Made by a program: the position numbers and the translations under genes
Source of the DNA: Pomphorhynchus laevis
Taxonomy: Eukaryota > Acanthocephala > Palaeacanthocephala > Echinorhynchida > Pomphorhynchidae
DNA: 64,000 bases
Direction of reading: 5' to 3'
NCBI GenBank assembly: GCA_012934845.2
Contig: WNNJ02003675.1
Location: 1-64,000 of the forward strand
The notes under the pieces: generated by a model
What the model saw: the letters and a program-made list of their open reading frames with translations, nothing else
Databases searched by the model: none
Told to the model about the DNA's origin: nothing
Shown here: in pieces, positions 43,966 to 56,790 of the stretch
How the letters are laid out: every line of letters begins with the position of its first letter
Position numbering within the stretch: position 1 is the first letter of the stretch

Positions 43966-45190
43966 CAGCTTCCTTTTTCACATGGAGCTTTCAATCAGCG
44001 AATTTCCTAACTTTCTAAAGTCGTCTAAAGTGATACTCATTTTAAATGATAAAACTGGGCTCAACTTTTGGCCGATTACTTCGAATTCCGTTTTTGAAAA
44101 GTTGCTTGAATTGTTTTCGCAAATGATTTCTAAACACTTACAATGCTGTAGTGGGTGACGATCAATTTGCTTATTGACAAATTCATTTATCGGTTAATGC
44201 TCTTTTGTTTCTACAAAATGAATTATAGACATTTTTGACAATTCCACTTCACGCATCCTAATTTGGATGCAGACAGACTTTAAAAACGCATTAGAGAGTG
44301 CTAATCATGATATTCTATTGAATAAATGGAGATTAATGATTTCCTCTTTGACAAGTTGCTTAGGTATCTTCGTTTCTTTCCGGGCGTAGTCGGTTTATTT
44401 CATAAAACGTATATCGCTCAGATGTGCTTCCGATATTCGCAGGAGTTCCTAAGGGCGGTATATCTCAGGCCCTCGCTTGTTAACTCGGGTGGAATCAAAT
44501 TCGTCGCGGACGACTATACGATGATTTTGTCTGTTTCGGATCCTGGTGTTATTGAAAAATATGTCGAAATTGAATTAGGTAAGATCATCAATTGGTGTCT
44601 TGAGAATAAAATTAAATTAAATTTCTCGAAATGTAAAGTAATGCCGTTTTGTTCATCTCACAGACGATAATAGTATATATTATATTTCACTTCATGATAT
44701 GAAAGCTGAGATGGTAAATTAATTGAAAATACCCGGTGTTCTATTTGTCCAAGATCTATCTTGAAATGCTCACTTCAGCAAACTAGTCAAGTAATGTTCT
44801 TCGCAGCTATTTCTATTGAGAAGACTTACCTTCCCAGTATCTCCAGTATGTTTACAAATCGCATATTTAGTCATCCTATTCTTAAACATTATTTATGGAT
44901 TACTCCAAGCATTTGATTTTAAACTTATCGAGGATCACCTAACAAGCAAGATTTGCGGGGTCCCTTTTGTACTATTGGAAGTAATCCTCTCTAACATACT
45001 CGTGAAGAAATCGGTGTATTTACTAAATTATAAGCCTTTTCTTTAGTTTTCTCGTGGAATAGTGCTTTCAATCATAACTTAAGACATAACAGAAAACTGT
45101 CGATACCATTCGTTCGAACGGAAAAATCAAAAAAGTCCCCCCCCTCTGCTGTTCGTCTTTTGAACTCAATATTGTAAACTATTCTATATT
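43966..45190 (+). mobile_element. LINE reverse transcriptase remnant, jockey/CR1-group
   Basis: Encodes SEFPNFLKSSKVILILNDKT and FWPITSNSVFEKLLELF (RT start, 43990-44130), scraps of motif A (DFKNALESANHDILLNKW), a degraded GVPKGGIS, and IKFVADDYTMILSVSD with catalytic VADD at 44495-44550. Then come LGKIINWCLENKIKLNFSKC (44580-44640), RRLTFPVSPVCLQIAYL (44816) and a C-terminal IPFVRTEKSKKS ... AVRLLNSIL (45095-45170). At least five frameshifts or stops. The family differs from A and B. Confidence 0.75.
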
Positions 45191-45276
45191 GTTTATAGAA
45201 TAGTTACAATTTATATACATTTTATAGTAATATTGTTTATATTCTATATGTAAACTATTCTATATTCTAGCTATCT

Positions 45277-47150
45277 CTATTGTTTTCTCTTCTTTTCGAT
45301 TTTAAAATCTCGTTTAATATTAATATTTTTCATGCGTGTACTTTTTTCTGTTATTCTGAAATTTAAAATTTTTTTTTCTGAAATTTGTCTTGCCATGGCT
45401 AAGAATTTCTGGAGGTTTGCGTTATGCTCTTCCCTATTCTTTCCTGCAATTAAAATGTCGTCGAGATACGAAAAGACACCAGACAATGCTTCTCTGTCAA
45501 TTAAACTATTCATGATGCGCTGGAACACTGCTACACCGTTTGTGAGCCCGAAAGGCACTCGTTTGTATTGATAAAGGCCTCCAGCAGCCTCGAAAGCGGT
45601 GAACTCTTTTTCGGATTGTAAAATAGGTAGTTGATTGTAGGCATCTTTCATATCCACGCATGAGAATATTCGATAGTTCGAAAGCTTGTCTATTAAATCA
45701 TCCGTTCGTGGCAAGGGAAATGCGTCGAGCAATGTGAATCGATTGATCGTCCGTGAATAGTCGATCACCATTCTTTGTTTTTCCTGAGAATTTGTAACAA
45801 TGAGTGCTTGTGCCCTCCAGGGGGATGAACTTAGTTCTATGATGCCGTTTTCGAGAAGTCGCTTTACTTCTGATTTAATAAATGCGTCCTGACTAGGAGT
45901 TCGTCGACAAGATTTTGTTTGCAATGGACGAATATCGATACACCTATGTTCAAATAACGAATGTGGTTCAACATGCATTGCTTCCAGAGCCCCAATAACA
46001 ATCGGTGCATCCATTCCTCCAAACTCCAGTGCAAGATGCTTGAAACGCCTGAGAAAAGGATGGCCCAAAATTACATCAGCACAAAGGTTGTCTAGAACAA
46101 AACACTTGACACCATAATATTTTTCGCCCATTAGCTCCAAATCGAGAGCAACTGTTTCCCTCAAAACGCTTTGAAAAGAAGACGATGCCATCCGAGCAAT
46201 TTCGTAACACTTAGTAGTTGACCGTTTACAACGTTTTATCATGTTTGACGATATAAAATTTGAACTGCTATCAGTATCTATCAGAGCATTCATTTTGATA
46301 CCGTAAGCCATTATAGAAACCATGGCGTTCTTGAGACCCGGAGAAGAAAGCTGTGAGATTTGAGCAATCTCTATTGAATTCAAGTCAATCGAATTGCGCT
46401 TCCTGGACATGCACATTTTGGCAAAATGACCGACTTTTTGACACGATCGGCATTTAACTTTTAGCGCCGGGCATTGGGCTCGAGGATGTTTTGCATTTCC
46501 ACAGAAGAAACAAGATTGACGGGTAGCATTAACTTGAATTGCCGGAGAGTCGTCCGTCATATTTTCACTACTAGCTGCAACATTAATAGGATCCATCATT
46601 TGCACAGGTTGACAAGAGTACGAGTTAGCTTGTAATTCGGCCTGTTCAAGCGATCGAGCAGCTTGATAAGCGTCGTCCAGCGAAAGCTTTGACCGCTCCA
46701 ATAAACGTTGACGGATGCTCGAAGAAGCCAACCCTCGAATAAACGAATCGCGAACGTACTCATCGTGATAACGCTTCGCATTTACATCCTCAAAATCACA
46801 CGCTTTTGCTAAATGCAGTAGTTCATGTAGAAACTGATCAATGATTTGTGGATAGGCTTGCTTGTACGTTGACAAAACGTGTCGTTGAAACACCACATTG
46901 CGCGGCTTTACGAACAAAGCCTCTAGAGCAAGCATTGCATCTGCAAATATTTCGGTAGACTCGATGTATCGAAACAGATCTGCACTGATCAGGTTCGTTA
47001 ATAGTGGCATTTTATGCTCTTCTCTAAGATCGGGAATTCAAGAAAGAAACGCATTTAATCGAGTTTTCCAATGCCTCCACTGTGTTTCTGAATCCGTCGA
47101 ATCCTTTGACAATGAAAGCACATCTGGTTTCAACAGCTTGTCCATAACAA
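45277..47150 (-). mobile_element. Ty3/gypsy LTR retrotransposon fossil, gag-protease-RT part
   Basis: The minus strand starts near 47145 with a gag of the MDKLLKP type. It continues through two CCHC zinc knuckles (CFFCGNAKHPRAQC and CRSCQKVGHFAKMC), a retropepsin-like protease region (NALIDTDSSSNF, DVILGHPFLRRF) and a reverse transcriptase (RVPFGLTNGVAVFQ, FSYLDDILIAG). RNase H, integrase and recognisable LTRs are missing, so it is a truncated fossil. About two breaks are seen in what remains, so it is not among the oldest elements here. Confidence 0.88.
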
Positions 47151-47159
47151 ATTGATAAA

Positions 47160-47985
47160 TAAATTGTCGTAATGTAAACGAAGTCTAAACCAAAGAGGTT
47201 TTATTTATCAATCTAGAAAACAATCAGTTTATAAAAACAGTTATAGATACTCATGTCAATTAGAGATTATTGACTATATACCACAAATATAAGATCAAAT
47301 TTCAGAATATAGTGTAAAATAAATCATTTAAAATATGTATTCTGATTATTAATGCAGTAACATTTGAACATTTAATAAATTCGATGTCCTCAGTACCAAC
47401 TTTCAGATCATTATATAATTAAGGACCATGGAAATCATGGTTTTATCAACTTGGGATAATTACGAATCCAAGGGATTAAATATATATAATTATTTTCAGT
47501 TAATAGTATTTTTGAACCCAATACCAATTGGGCTGCATGATAAAAAATAGAAAAGCGTAAACGGAAATTAAAATGAGTATTTTTTATCATAAGTATTTTT
47601 ACCTTTAACGCTTTGCGACGAATATTACCTTGACTGATTACTCAGAACATCAATTATTTGATAAACAATTAAAAAATTAATATTTTAGGTTCAATTAATC
47701 ATTTTAAGTTAAAAATTACCAGTTTTCTACAAATGTCGTCATCTCTATTAATAAATTGGATACTTGCTGAGAGCATGAACCTATAAGTTCCTTCTGCACC
47801 TATGAGTCGTTCAATTTCTTCACGCTTAATTAGTTCGCAATGCAGCTTTATTTTGACAAATTATAAATTTCAGATTTTTTGTCGTCCGTAATTTTTTCAG
47901 TAAAAATATTTGATGAAATTTTGATAGATCGATATTTGATAGATCAATTTAAATTAAACAATTTGATTTTGACTTGCAGTTGCTA
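47160..47985. other. AT-rich DNA, no gene
   Basis: Contains one segment (47330-47480) related to the 43470-43700 region (tctgattat, taacatt-gaa, ttaataa-tcgatgt). Otherwise nothing recognisable. Confidence 0.6.
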
Positions 47986-49215
47986 AAAGATTAAGTACCA
48001 AACAAAATGGATCCGAAGTGATCAAATTTAATACCAAATATAATGACTGCAAACTTACTAACAGTGCTCCATAATCTTAATCCTTCCTCTTGTGAAAAGT
48101 AAGTGATGTCCTTTATGTCTTTGTCACCAATTATGTCCGCACTGCGTCTCTTATGTATAAATCCGTTGCAGAAATACGTTACTTTTGTGACTATCAAATC
48201 GTAACATTGTAACAACTGTAAAAATCTAATACCAAATATACTAGCAGTAATAATCATCGCTCCATGTTCGCATTATTTCCTCTTGTTAATAGCCAGAAGG
48301 TTTCTTTATTTCGGTACCCTCTAATATGTTCACACTGGTAATTATTATCCACAAATGTGCATCAGAAATTACATTCCATTTACAGATAGGATTACTAAAT
48401 TAAACGTTGTTTCAATTGAACGATCTCTTGATATGGCTGATTTAGTGTTTGTATGATATACCTAACATCTCAAAGTAATTCGCACGGCCACCTCTTCCCC
48501 TTACGATCTAGTGACCAATTACGATGACACAAGCTTACAATTGAACGACTCTGAATGTCAAAGAAGACATTGGACAACTATAGTACACCGTGCTAGCAAG
48601 TTGTGGAATAGTCTTCCATACTTAACGATTTCAAGTGCAACAATAGACGAACTCAAAACAGTAGATTAAATTTTTGAATTAATTTCACTAGTTCATTGTG
48701 TGATCCGGTTTCATGAGCCTAAGTGATCTTAAATTGTTTTACAAAATAATAACAAAAACGTTAATTTGATGTCTATCAAACCGTAAAATTTTCTGAACTG
48801 CCAAATCCAATACCAAAGTTCTGGCTATAATATTAATTACAGCTCTCCACGATCGCAATTCTTTATCTTGTCCAGAGCGAGTAATGTGCATTATTTATTT
48901 TTCATCTAGTATGTGTAAACTTTTATCTATTTCTAAATATGTAGCAGATATACACTAATTTTTGACTATCAAACCGTAACTATTTACGAACTGACAAATC
49001 CAATACCAAAAGTTCTGGCTATAATATTAATTACGGCTCTCCACGATCGCAATCCTTTATCTTGCCCAGAGAGAGTAATGTGCATTATTTATTTTTCATC
49101 TAGTGTGTATAAACCTTTATCTATTTATAAATCTGTAGCGGGGATACACTAATTTTTGACTATCAAACCGTAACATTTTATGAACTGTCAAATCCAATAC
49201 CAAAGTACAAATAAA
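47986..49215. repeat. Diverged ~193-200-bp tandem repeat, about five units
   Basis: Units start near 47990, 48187, 48771, 48966 and 49159. Landmarks are gactatcaaaccgtaacatt, then aatccaataccaaagttctg and ctctccacgatcgcaat. The 48771 and 48966 units are ~92% identical by eye; the first two are more diverged. The array is interrupted at about 48430-48760 by a CR1 3' fragment. Confidence 0.85.
48480..48760 (+). mobile_element. CR1-like LINE 3' fragment in the tandem array
   Basis: Encodes a C-terminal ECQRRHWTTIVHRASKLWNS followed by LPYLTISSATIDELK and a stop at about 48667. This is the LWNSLP end of a CR1-type reverse transcriptase, followed by a short untranslated tail ending aaataataac. 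5'-truncated. Confidence 0.65.
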
Positions 49216-49984
49216 TTACTATTAGATTTGCTATATATCCGTATAACAAGCCTTCATTTTCCAAGGCAAGTAGGGTACTTTATTTAAGATAAGCATTTTA
49301 AATGTAATAAATATTTAACTAATCTAAGTCCATAACGTTCTCTGAAACCGCCTATTAGAGTTGTTTTCTGTTCATACTGAATGCAAAAGTTTTTTATTTA
49401 AAACATTTTTTTATTCTAACGATTCCTTAAATATTGTTTGAGTCTATCATAATAGCTGAACTTTATTTCTTTTGAATGCCCGTTTCTAGATTAAATCGTT
49501 ATCAATCAATAAGAAAACTAGGCTTTTCACATTTGGTAAGTTTTATAACGTAATTTTTATTACACTATAGGTTAATATAAATAATATATTTAATTATGGA
49601 GTAGCCCAGTAAAGCAACATTGGAGCTTCTATGCAAGAATAATACTTTATCTGTTTATCATCCAGTTCATTATTTTTTAAATTATTTAAAAAAATAATAT
49701 TTGTTATTTTCACCTTTAATTTCAATTTTGTTTAAATGCAAAATATAATTCCTAAACAGGAAAATATAATTCATATGTCAACCCTCACGGCATTGTTAAG
49801 TTGTATAAACAAACTATTGAGTTTAACTACATCATATTTAGTTGATATAATCGCCATTGTGTGTTTTAAGATTAAAACAAAATTATTTAAATATAAAATT
49901 AATTAAAATTTATAATTGAAAATTCTGTTCTTTTAAAGACTTTTAGTTATGTAAGTTACATTTAACACCTTATTAAGTATTCAG
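49216..49984. other. AT-rich DNA, no gene
   Basis: No coding potential or recognised element. Confidence 0.6.
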
Positions 49985-50215
49985 ATCGAGTAACCCAGTC
50001 TACGTATATTAAATTATTTATAAATCAAACATAATGATAAATAAAAATTAAATAATAAATAATTAAGTAATAATAAATAATTATAAATAATTTATAAAGA
50101 TTTAATAAAAGTTATATCAAGTTAAAATAAACATTTAAAATAAAAGTTAATTTGTATGAATTGACTAATAAATAATAGACGATGTATCAGAATAAGGATT
50201 AGGTGCTAAGAAATA
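49985..50215 (+). repeat. Dispersed ~350-bp repeat, copy 2 (partial)
   Basis: Begins cccagtctacgtat, passes through AT-rich DNA with attgactaataaataata, and reaches gacgatgtatcagaataagg at 50179. The GC-richer core seen in copies 1 and 3 is lost after about 50210. Confidence 0.6.
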
Positions 50216-50624
50216 GATTAAGATTTAACAAAACATTTTGTTGGGATCAAACTAGTTTTTATCTTTAAAGATTTTAAACTACTGGTGCAAATTATCAAAA
50301 TATTAAATATTATATTTTATTTCGATTTAAACGTATATGGAAATACTATTTTATAATACTCCTTTATTATTCGTAATCTCGTCGATTTCTACGTTTAGTT
50401 TCTATATAATGACTTGAAGAGAGCCTTTAACCCCCTTTAAATTTGTAAACTACTTGATTCTATGCTGTACATAGCGATTTAATAATTAAAGAATGTAAAT
50501 GAATACCTTTTAATATCGTGATCCGTAAAATTAGCATCCATAACCGATTGTGAATATAATTTTTTGTTTCATTTATTTCTAGACTTTAGAATAAAATTTC
50601 AGCTCATTTGTGTCTTAATTACAG
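50216..50624. other. AT-rich DNA, no gene
   Basis: Nothing recognised. Confidence 0.6.
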
Positions 50625-50870
50625 TTCACATCTGAAATATGCGTTTTATATATGCCTGGTAGCAGGCATGCTTTCGATATACAAATTTGTCATTTTGTTT
50701 AAGATTAAGTTACAATTTGTGTCCCTTCGATGTCTTACCACACTCCACTCATTTCCATTATCTTTAATATCCTTTAATTTCATCGACAAATTCATTTCGT
50801 CTTTTATTTGTTTTTTTTACGCTTGTAAGTGCGTGTAGGCCGCATTTATTACTATAAATAAAATATCTTG
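50625..50870 (+). mobile_element. Possible family A LINE 3' end
   Basis: Ends with acgcttgtaagtgcgtgtaggccgcatttattac then ataaataaa near 50820-50862. This has the layout of family A 3' ends (gtaa-stem-loop-stem-catttg-cac-taaataa), with a weak stem tgcg/cgca. The upstream sequence no longer encodes a clear RT. Confidence 0.4.
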
Positions 50871-52612
50871 ATAAGTTACAAGTACTTTTAAGAACTTTTA
50901 TTACACATATCAACTCTTTATGAGCATTCATCAATTGTATGTTGTTATCTCGCAAACTTATACATTTTTTAAATTAACTAAAAATAATTAATTTTTAATT
51001 AATGAATAAACATTAATGACACATTGACATGACACATTGACTTGATTAACTGATGATGAATTTTCTCATTATATTCTCTGAATTGCACCTTATAAATTAT
51101 TAAAGTAAAAAATTACAAAAGTAAAAATAGTTAAAAATAAATTTTTCAGTTATTAATTATTGATTAACTAGAGATAGTGATCAAGCGTTTTTATATTAAA
51201 AATTATTAAAAATTATAGAAATTATTATTTTAAATTCTCAAGGGTAAACTGTTATCCTCATGATGATATCAATTTGCTACTAAACATTTAAAAAGATAAG
51301 TATAAAAATAAATTAAAAAAACATTAAAAAGCTCTCAGTCAGTTAAGTCTAAAATATAATATCAAGTTTTATTAGTATATATTAAATCTAGTGCTAATAA
51401 CCCGAAATACACATGATTTGTTTTATCATGATATTCATTATAATATATTTATTATTAATATACATATAAAAAGAAAAATTCCTTAGCGTTAGCACGAGCT
51501 GATTCGGCTTGTTTTAGCCGCCAACGGACAGGACGATGGTATGCCTAATGGAAATTTTATTTACTGACTAGATGATCATTATCTCATATGGGACCCATCT
51601 GAGGATAGCCATGTAAATTTATATTATTATATTTTAAAAATATTAAATAAGTAAATTAAGATGCATTTATTAACTAATGCCTTTTATTATCTAGTAGAGT
51701 CGTTATATTTGAAGATTTAATTGCATACGAATTTGTTATGCTAGTATAGTTTAGCTTTTGTTGATTGAAACATTTGATTGATTTTTCTTTGTGCAACATT
51801 TGGTGATCTATGGATATAATCGTAATTTAAAAAATATATGTTTATAATTTAATGTGTGGTTACGCTTTTGCAATGATTTAAATAAATTTACGTTTAATTG
51901 CAAAATATATATATTTAAAAATATATTTATGCTTGTGGGTATACTTTAAGTCACTGCTTCGATTCGATTTTAGAGTATAAATCTAAATGGAATCTTTCTT
52001 TTATTGTTCAACGTAAGTTATATTCTTTCTCTGTAATTTTATTATTGTCGTCAACATTTAAAGCGATACTTTCTAATTAATGATATAAACTTTCTGTTTT
52101 TTAATTTGATATATCTTAATCAAAGCTCTTGTATTATTTAAAAGAATAAAACACCAGCTCGATTTTGACATGTAAATAACGTTTTTGATAAATTATAAGA
52201 GAAACAAATTACAATGTTCTAATGAATGATAAAAGTCAACTATTTGGATATTTGCGATATCTATATAGACCACATATCATTTTGCAAATATTGCGAAAGA
52301 GCAGAAACGAAAGTTCGCATTAAAAGGCATTTCGAAGCTGCTCGATATAATTATTTACAATTTTACAAATTTTACAAACGTTTAAATTAATAACAATGCA
52401 AATATATGTTATAAATCAGATCAGTTTACTGAGTTTACGTATTTTGTACTAATTACAAATATCTTAATCTCACGATTTAAATATTTTCGCTAAAATACTA
52501 AAAATAACTACAAACTTTCTTAATCAGTATTAATAGCGAACCTTATCATTTTATAAAGTCCTTATTGCAGAGCTATAACATTGAACATTCAAAGATAGAA
52601 ATTAATTTTGAG
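50871..52612. other. AT-rich DNA with one GC-richer patch
   Basis: No gene recognised. A patch at 51483-51605 (agctgattcggcttgttttag, then cggacaggacgatggtatgc, then catatgggacccatctgagg) stands out by composition. It may be the remnant of a short interspersed element, but no homologue was found in the window. Confidence 0.5.
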
Positions 52613-52975
52613 TGGCAAATGCATGTCAATGCTCGCTTACAAGCCCACTAAAAATGACAAAACATTACCAAACTGATAAAAAAATAATCACGCAGACGAA
52701 TTTTGAATAGTATGAACAAAGAAGTCGAGTGGATGTACGAAGGGAGCGAATTCCAAGCAAGAGGAGCAGCAACAGGAAAGAAACGAAGGTGGTAATTTGT
52801 CGAATAATTTGGAGTTTAGAGGAAAATGGAATGAGATGATTTTAAGGATAAAGAAGCAGGACGAGATTCATTGAGATATGGTATATGTAAGTATGAAGGG
52901 GAATTGCGATGTAGTAAATGATGGATCAGGAGAATCAAACGAAACTGGACACGATATACATTCGTTGATATGTTT
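52613..52975 (-). mobile_element. Family A LINE fragment A11, 3' end, inverted
   Basis: Begins on the plus strand with gtggcaaatgcatg, the reverse of the family's 3' end, and continues with antisense of the C-terminal RT region (SWNSLPSYIHSTSLF-type). The hairpin is no longer paired, and the copy is strongly decayed. Confidence 0.65.
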
Positions 52976-53039
52976 TATTTGTTATCGTGCTGTTATTGCG
53001 TTATCTGCTCCTTAAAATTTCCTTATTTTTCACCTAAAT

Positions 53040-56000
53040 AAATCTTATCATTCTAATCCTTCCCAGCCTCCTCTCCTAAAAATTGTTTTCAAGCATCGCT
53101 CTCAAGCGTCCTCTGTCAACTAATAACCATTCAAACTCATGTATTCTTCAGCCACTCGCATTTTCCCCGATCGCACTCCTCCGAAATTACCCAACTCTCA
53201 TCTGCCCTCATCAAAAAACGCCGTCGCGAAAAACGGCGAAACATATCTCTCCATCCGAAACATCAACGGAAATTTTCAAGTTGTCGACACCCGCCCAAAA
53301 ATTCGAAGGCACTCCATCTCCCCTATGTGTCTTCTCCACTAGCTCCTATTACAACCGCACACGGTTTCCGCCTCATCCTCCTCAACACTAAATCTATTCT
53401 CAATAAATCCGATATCATCCTCAATCTATTCACCAATCAATCCATCGATCTCTTCTGCCTCACCGAATTCTGGCAATCAGATACCAACGACCACTCCATT
53501 CATCGTCTGCTCACTGCCTATTGCTCACTGCCGGTTACTCACTGCAGGTTGCTCACTAGTCGAATCTGCCCGCTCCCTCAGCTCACACCCTCCTGAATTC
53601 ACTAATAATGGCGGCATTTTCGCAAAATCACTTTCCCTTTCAGTCCTTGCTCTTTTGAACTGCTCATTTGTTGTTCTTCTAACCCGACCACTCTAGATCT
53701 CGCCATTGAATACCGTCCTGGTTCATCTGCTCCTACCTCCTGATTTTTTAACGAACTCGCTGACCTTCTGTCCCACTGTTCTTTGTCCTCCTTCCCTTCA
53801 ATTTTTCTTGGCGACTTCAAAATCCGCCTTGACCGCCCCTCTTCTACCGAGTCCATCCAGTTCATCAGCATTCTATCCAACTATAACTACAAACCCATCT
53901 CCCCTGCCCCCACACATATCCTTGGTGGGGCACTCGACATCATCGCTGTCCCCGATCATTTTACTGCCTACACCTCACTGTCCATCTCTGATCCTGGTCT
54001 ATCCGATCACTTTCTCGTTACCTTTGATCTCACTCACAACCACACCCTCCTCACACACCTACAATCCTACGTCGCCCTTGGAGAAAACTTGACCTCTCTC
54101 TTCCCCGCTCTGTCTTACTCAAATCGTCTCTATCCTATTTCACAATAACATATTCCTCTCCTCACGATCTCGCCTTTCTTTTCGACTCTGAACTCACATC
54201 CATTCTCGATCTTCTCTTGCCCTTCAAGCGTCACCCACAGCGTCGCTTGCACCGTGCCCCATGGTTTGACATCCAATGCCTACTCTCAAAGCGTCGACTC
54301 CGTCATGCTTTTCGAGTCTATCACCGCTCTCTCAGACGTGATTTCCGCTCGATCACTCTGTCTTTCCGTGATTCCTATATTGCTCATCGCCGGTCTCATC
54401 TCAACCTACTACATACCAAATGCAACTCTTTCTGGCAGCATAAAATCATCACTTCATTCAACTCTAAGACTCTCTGGCATACTTTAAACTCAATCCTTGC
54501 TCGCTCCTCTTCGCCGTGCAACATCAATGCCCATGATTATTTGTCATTTATCCAAACCAAAGTATCCACGTTGCTCTCTCTTACACCGCGGTCTCCATCC
54601 GATCCCACTCTACCCCGCCTAGCCTCATCCTTCCGGAACTCTTTCATCTTATCTCTGTCTCACCTACCGAAGTCCAGTATGTCCTAATGTCCTTGCCCAA
54701 CAAAACCTCACCTGCCGATCCCCTGCCTCCCCATAAACTTAAATCCATATGCTCATCGATATCCCCTTTTCTCACAACCTTGTTTACCTCGTCCATCCAC
54801 AGTCGTATCTTCCCTTCACGCTGGAAATACGCAATCATTCGCCCCCTCCTAAAGAAACAATCGCTCGACCCCTCCCTTCCTTCTAGCTATCGCCCCATTT
54901 CACTACTCCCTACTCTTTCTAAGCTATTAGAACGCCTCATATTAATAGAGATCAACGCTTATTTCTCCTCATCCAATCTATACCCTCGTTTCCAATCCGC
55001 TTTACGCTCTAATCACTCCACAGAAATCGCCTGAATGAAAGTTTATAACGACTTGCTCATTTCTCGAAACAAGGCTCTATATAGTGTTCTCATCTCCCTA
55101 GATCTCTCCTCCGTCTTCGAAATTGTCGATCACTCCGTCCTCCTTTCTCGCTTTCGTTATGATTACGGCTTTTCTTCTTCCTCCGTAGCATGGTTTGCCT
55201 CACATCTATCAAACCGTTCTTTTCGTGTCTGTTCTAATTCATCATCCTCCCCTCCCATCCCTACCTTTTGCGGGGTCCCACAAGGTTTAGTCCTAGGTCC
55301 CCTGCATTTCTCTCTAACCTTTCTTCTTTAACGTCATGTAATACGCCGATTACATCTTAATCTATGCTCATTCACCCGCACATCGCATACACGATATCGG
55401 CATTTCTGCCTCCAACTGTCTTTCTTCTATCTACGAACGTCCCTCCAATCTTCACGTTCTAAACCTCGACATGTCTAAAATAATGTGGATCCTCCCACGT
55501 AAACCAAACATATCTCCTCCCACTGTATCCTTAGCCTCGTCGATCATCCCCATAGTACACAATCTCACTTTCTTAGGCTTCCATTACGATGATCACCTTT
55601 CCCTTAAACCTTTCGTCCGTGACAAGGTCCGCTTGTCTAACTTAATTCTCCGTGATATCCGCCGTATCCGCCCCCTTTTTCAACTTCCGTTCTTGTATGT
55701 CTCTTCTTTCATCGCTTCTCTTCCCTAAAATCGATTACTGCCTTAGCCTTTTCGCCAATTCTCCAAAATCCATCATCCTACCTCTACAACGAATAATCAA
55801 CTCCGCCGTTCGAGTGCTCTTTCGTCTCCGTCGCTTTGACCACACATCCACATCTGTTGCCCAACTCTTCTGGCCCACCATCCACATCCGCATCAAACTC
55901 CGCCTTCTTCTCCTTACTTTTCGTCTCATCGCTGTCGGCTCCCCATCATTCATCAACCTTCCTTTCTTAGACGACACTCGCGCCACCTCGCTATCGCTGC

Positions 56001-56225
56001 GTTCCCGTCATACCCTCTTACTTCACGTTCCCAATTACTCCAACAACTACGGTCTCCGATCGTTCTTCGTCGCCGCTCCACTCGCCTGGAATCAACTCCC
56101 TCTCGACGTTTGCCGCACTCCTTCCTTTATCACATTCAAACACCTTCTCGACACATGGTTTACCTTCTTGTTTTATTGTGGTTATGTAAGCGTGCGCTGA
56201 CACGCATTTGTCACTTTAAAATAAA
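53040..56225 (+). mobile_element. Family A LINE copy A12, long, lacking ORF1 start
   Basis: ORF1 end at 53083-53340. Endonuclease start at 53327 (FRLILLNTKSILNKSDIIL, FCLTEFWQSDTND), then LGDFKIRLDRPSSTES (53810) and DPGLSDHFLVTFDL (53990). Linker RAPWFDIQCLLSKRRLRHAF (54254) and MSLPNKTSPADPLPPHKLK (54687). RT: NSHYRPISLLPTLSKLLERL-type block, ALRSNHSTEIA, SLDLSSVFEIVDHSVLL (55090), FCGVPQGLVLGP (55264), then the catalytic site changed to YADY (55350). After that come SKIMWILPRKPN, LTFLGFHYDDHLSLKPF, SIILPLQRIINSAVRVLFRL and YGLRSFFVAAPLAWNQLP. The 3' end at 56222 has hairpin gcgtg/cacgc. Some six frameshifts. It is the best guide here to the family's protein sequence. Confidence 0.85.
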
Positions 56226-56790
56226 TCTTTTTTAGCAATATCATCTTTAATGGTATTATCTTCATAAGAATTGGGACCATCAACGTTCGGACGTGAATGC
56301 CAAATATGGACATGCATTACCTTATTTTCTGCACTATAATTTGCATTTAGGAGCTTGGCCTTTTGACATATCTACTGTATATCTTATTATTTGGTGTGCC
56401 TAACTTATACACTGAGTTCCAATATCTGGCAGAACGTTTTGCAACTTTTGAACTTCTTAGCATTTCTTGCTGAAAGAGACAACAAGATTAGAGTAAACCA
56501 ACTTTGAATTCTAAAACGTTTTTATAGACTGTGTGCTTAATCATGAACTTTTTAATCCTATTAGTTAATCTTAAAGTTTTGGACCTCACTTTTGGCATTT
56601 ATGTGAACTATACTGTGAAGTTTAAGAGGATTCAGTGATTATTCGCTTTCTGCTGTTGTTTTCAATTGTTTTCGTAAACTAATAGAAACGACCATTCACT
56701 AACATTATTAAAAAGACTGCAAAAAGAAATGTTTCCAACCAAAATCATCTAAATGGATGGCCAAAATAAGAGAGTGAATGTATGTGATGT
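56226..56790. other. Spacer without recognised gene
   Basis: Slightly less AT-rich than the rest. Its right part may still belong to the Penelope-like fragment that follows, but no conserved block was read in it. Confidence 0.5.
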
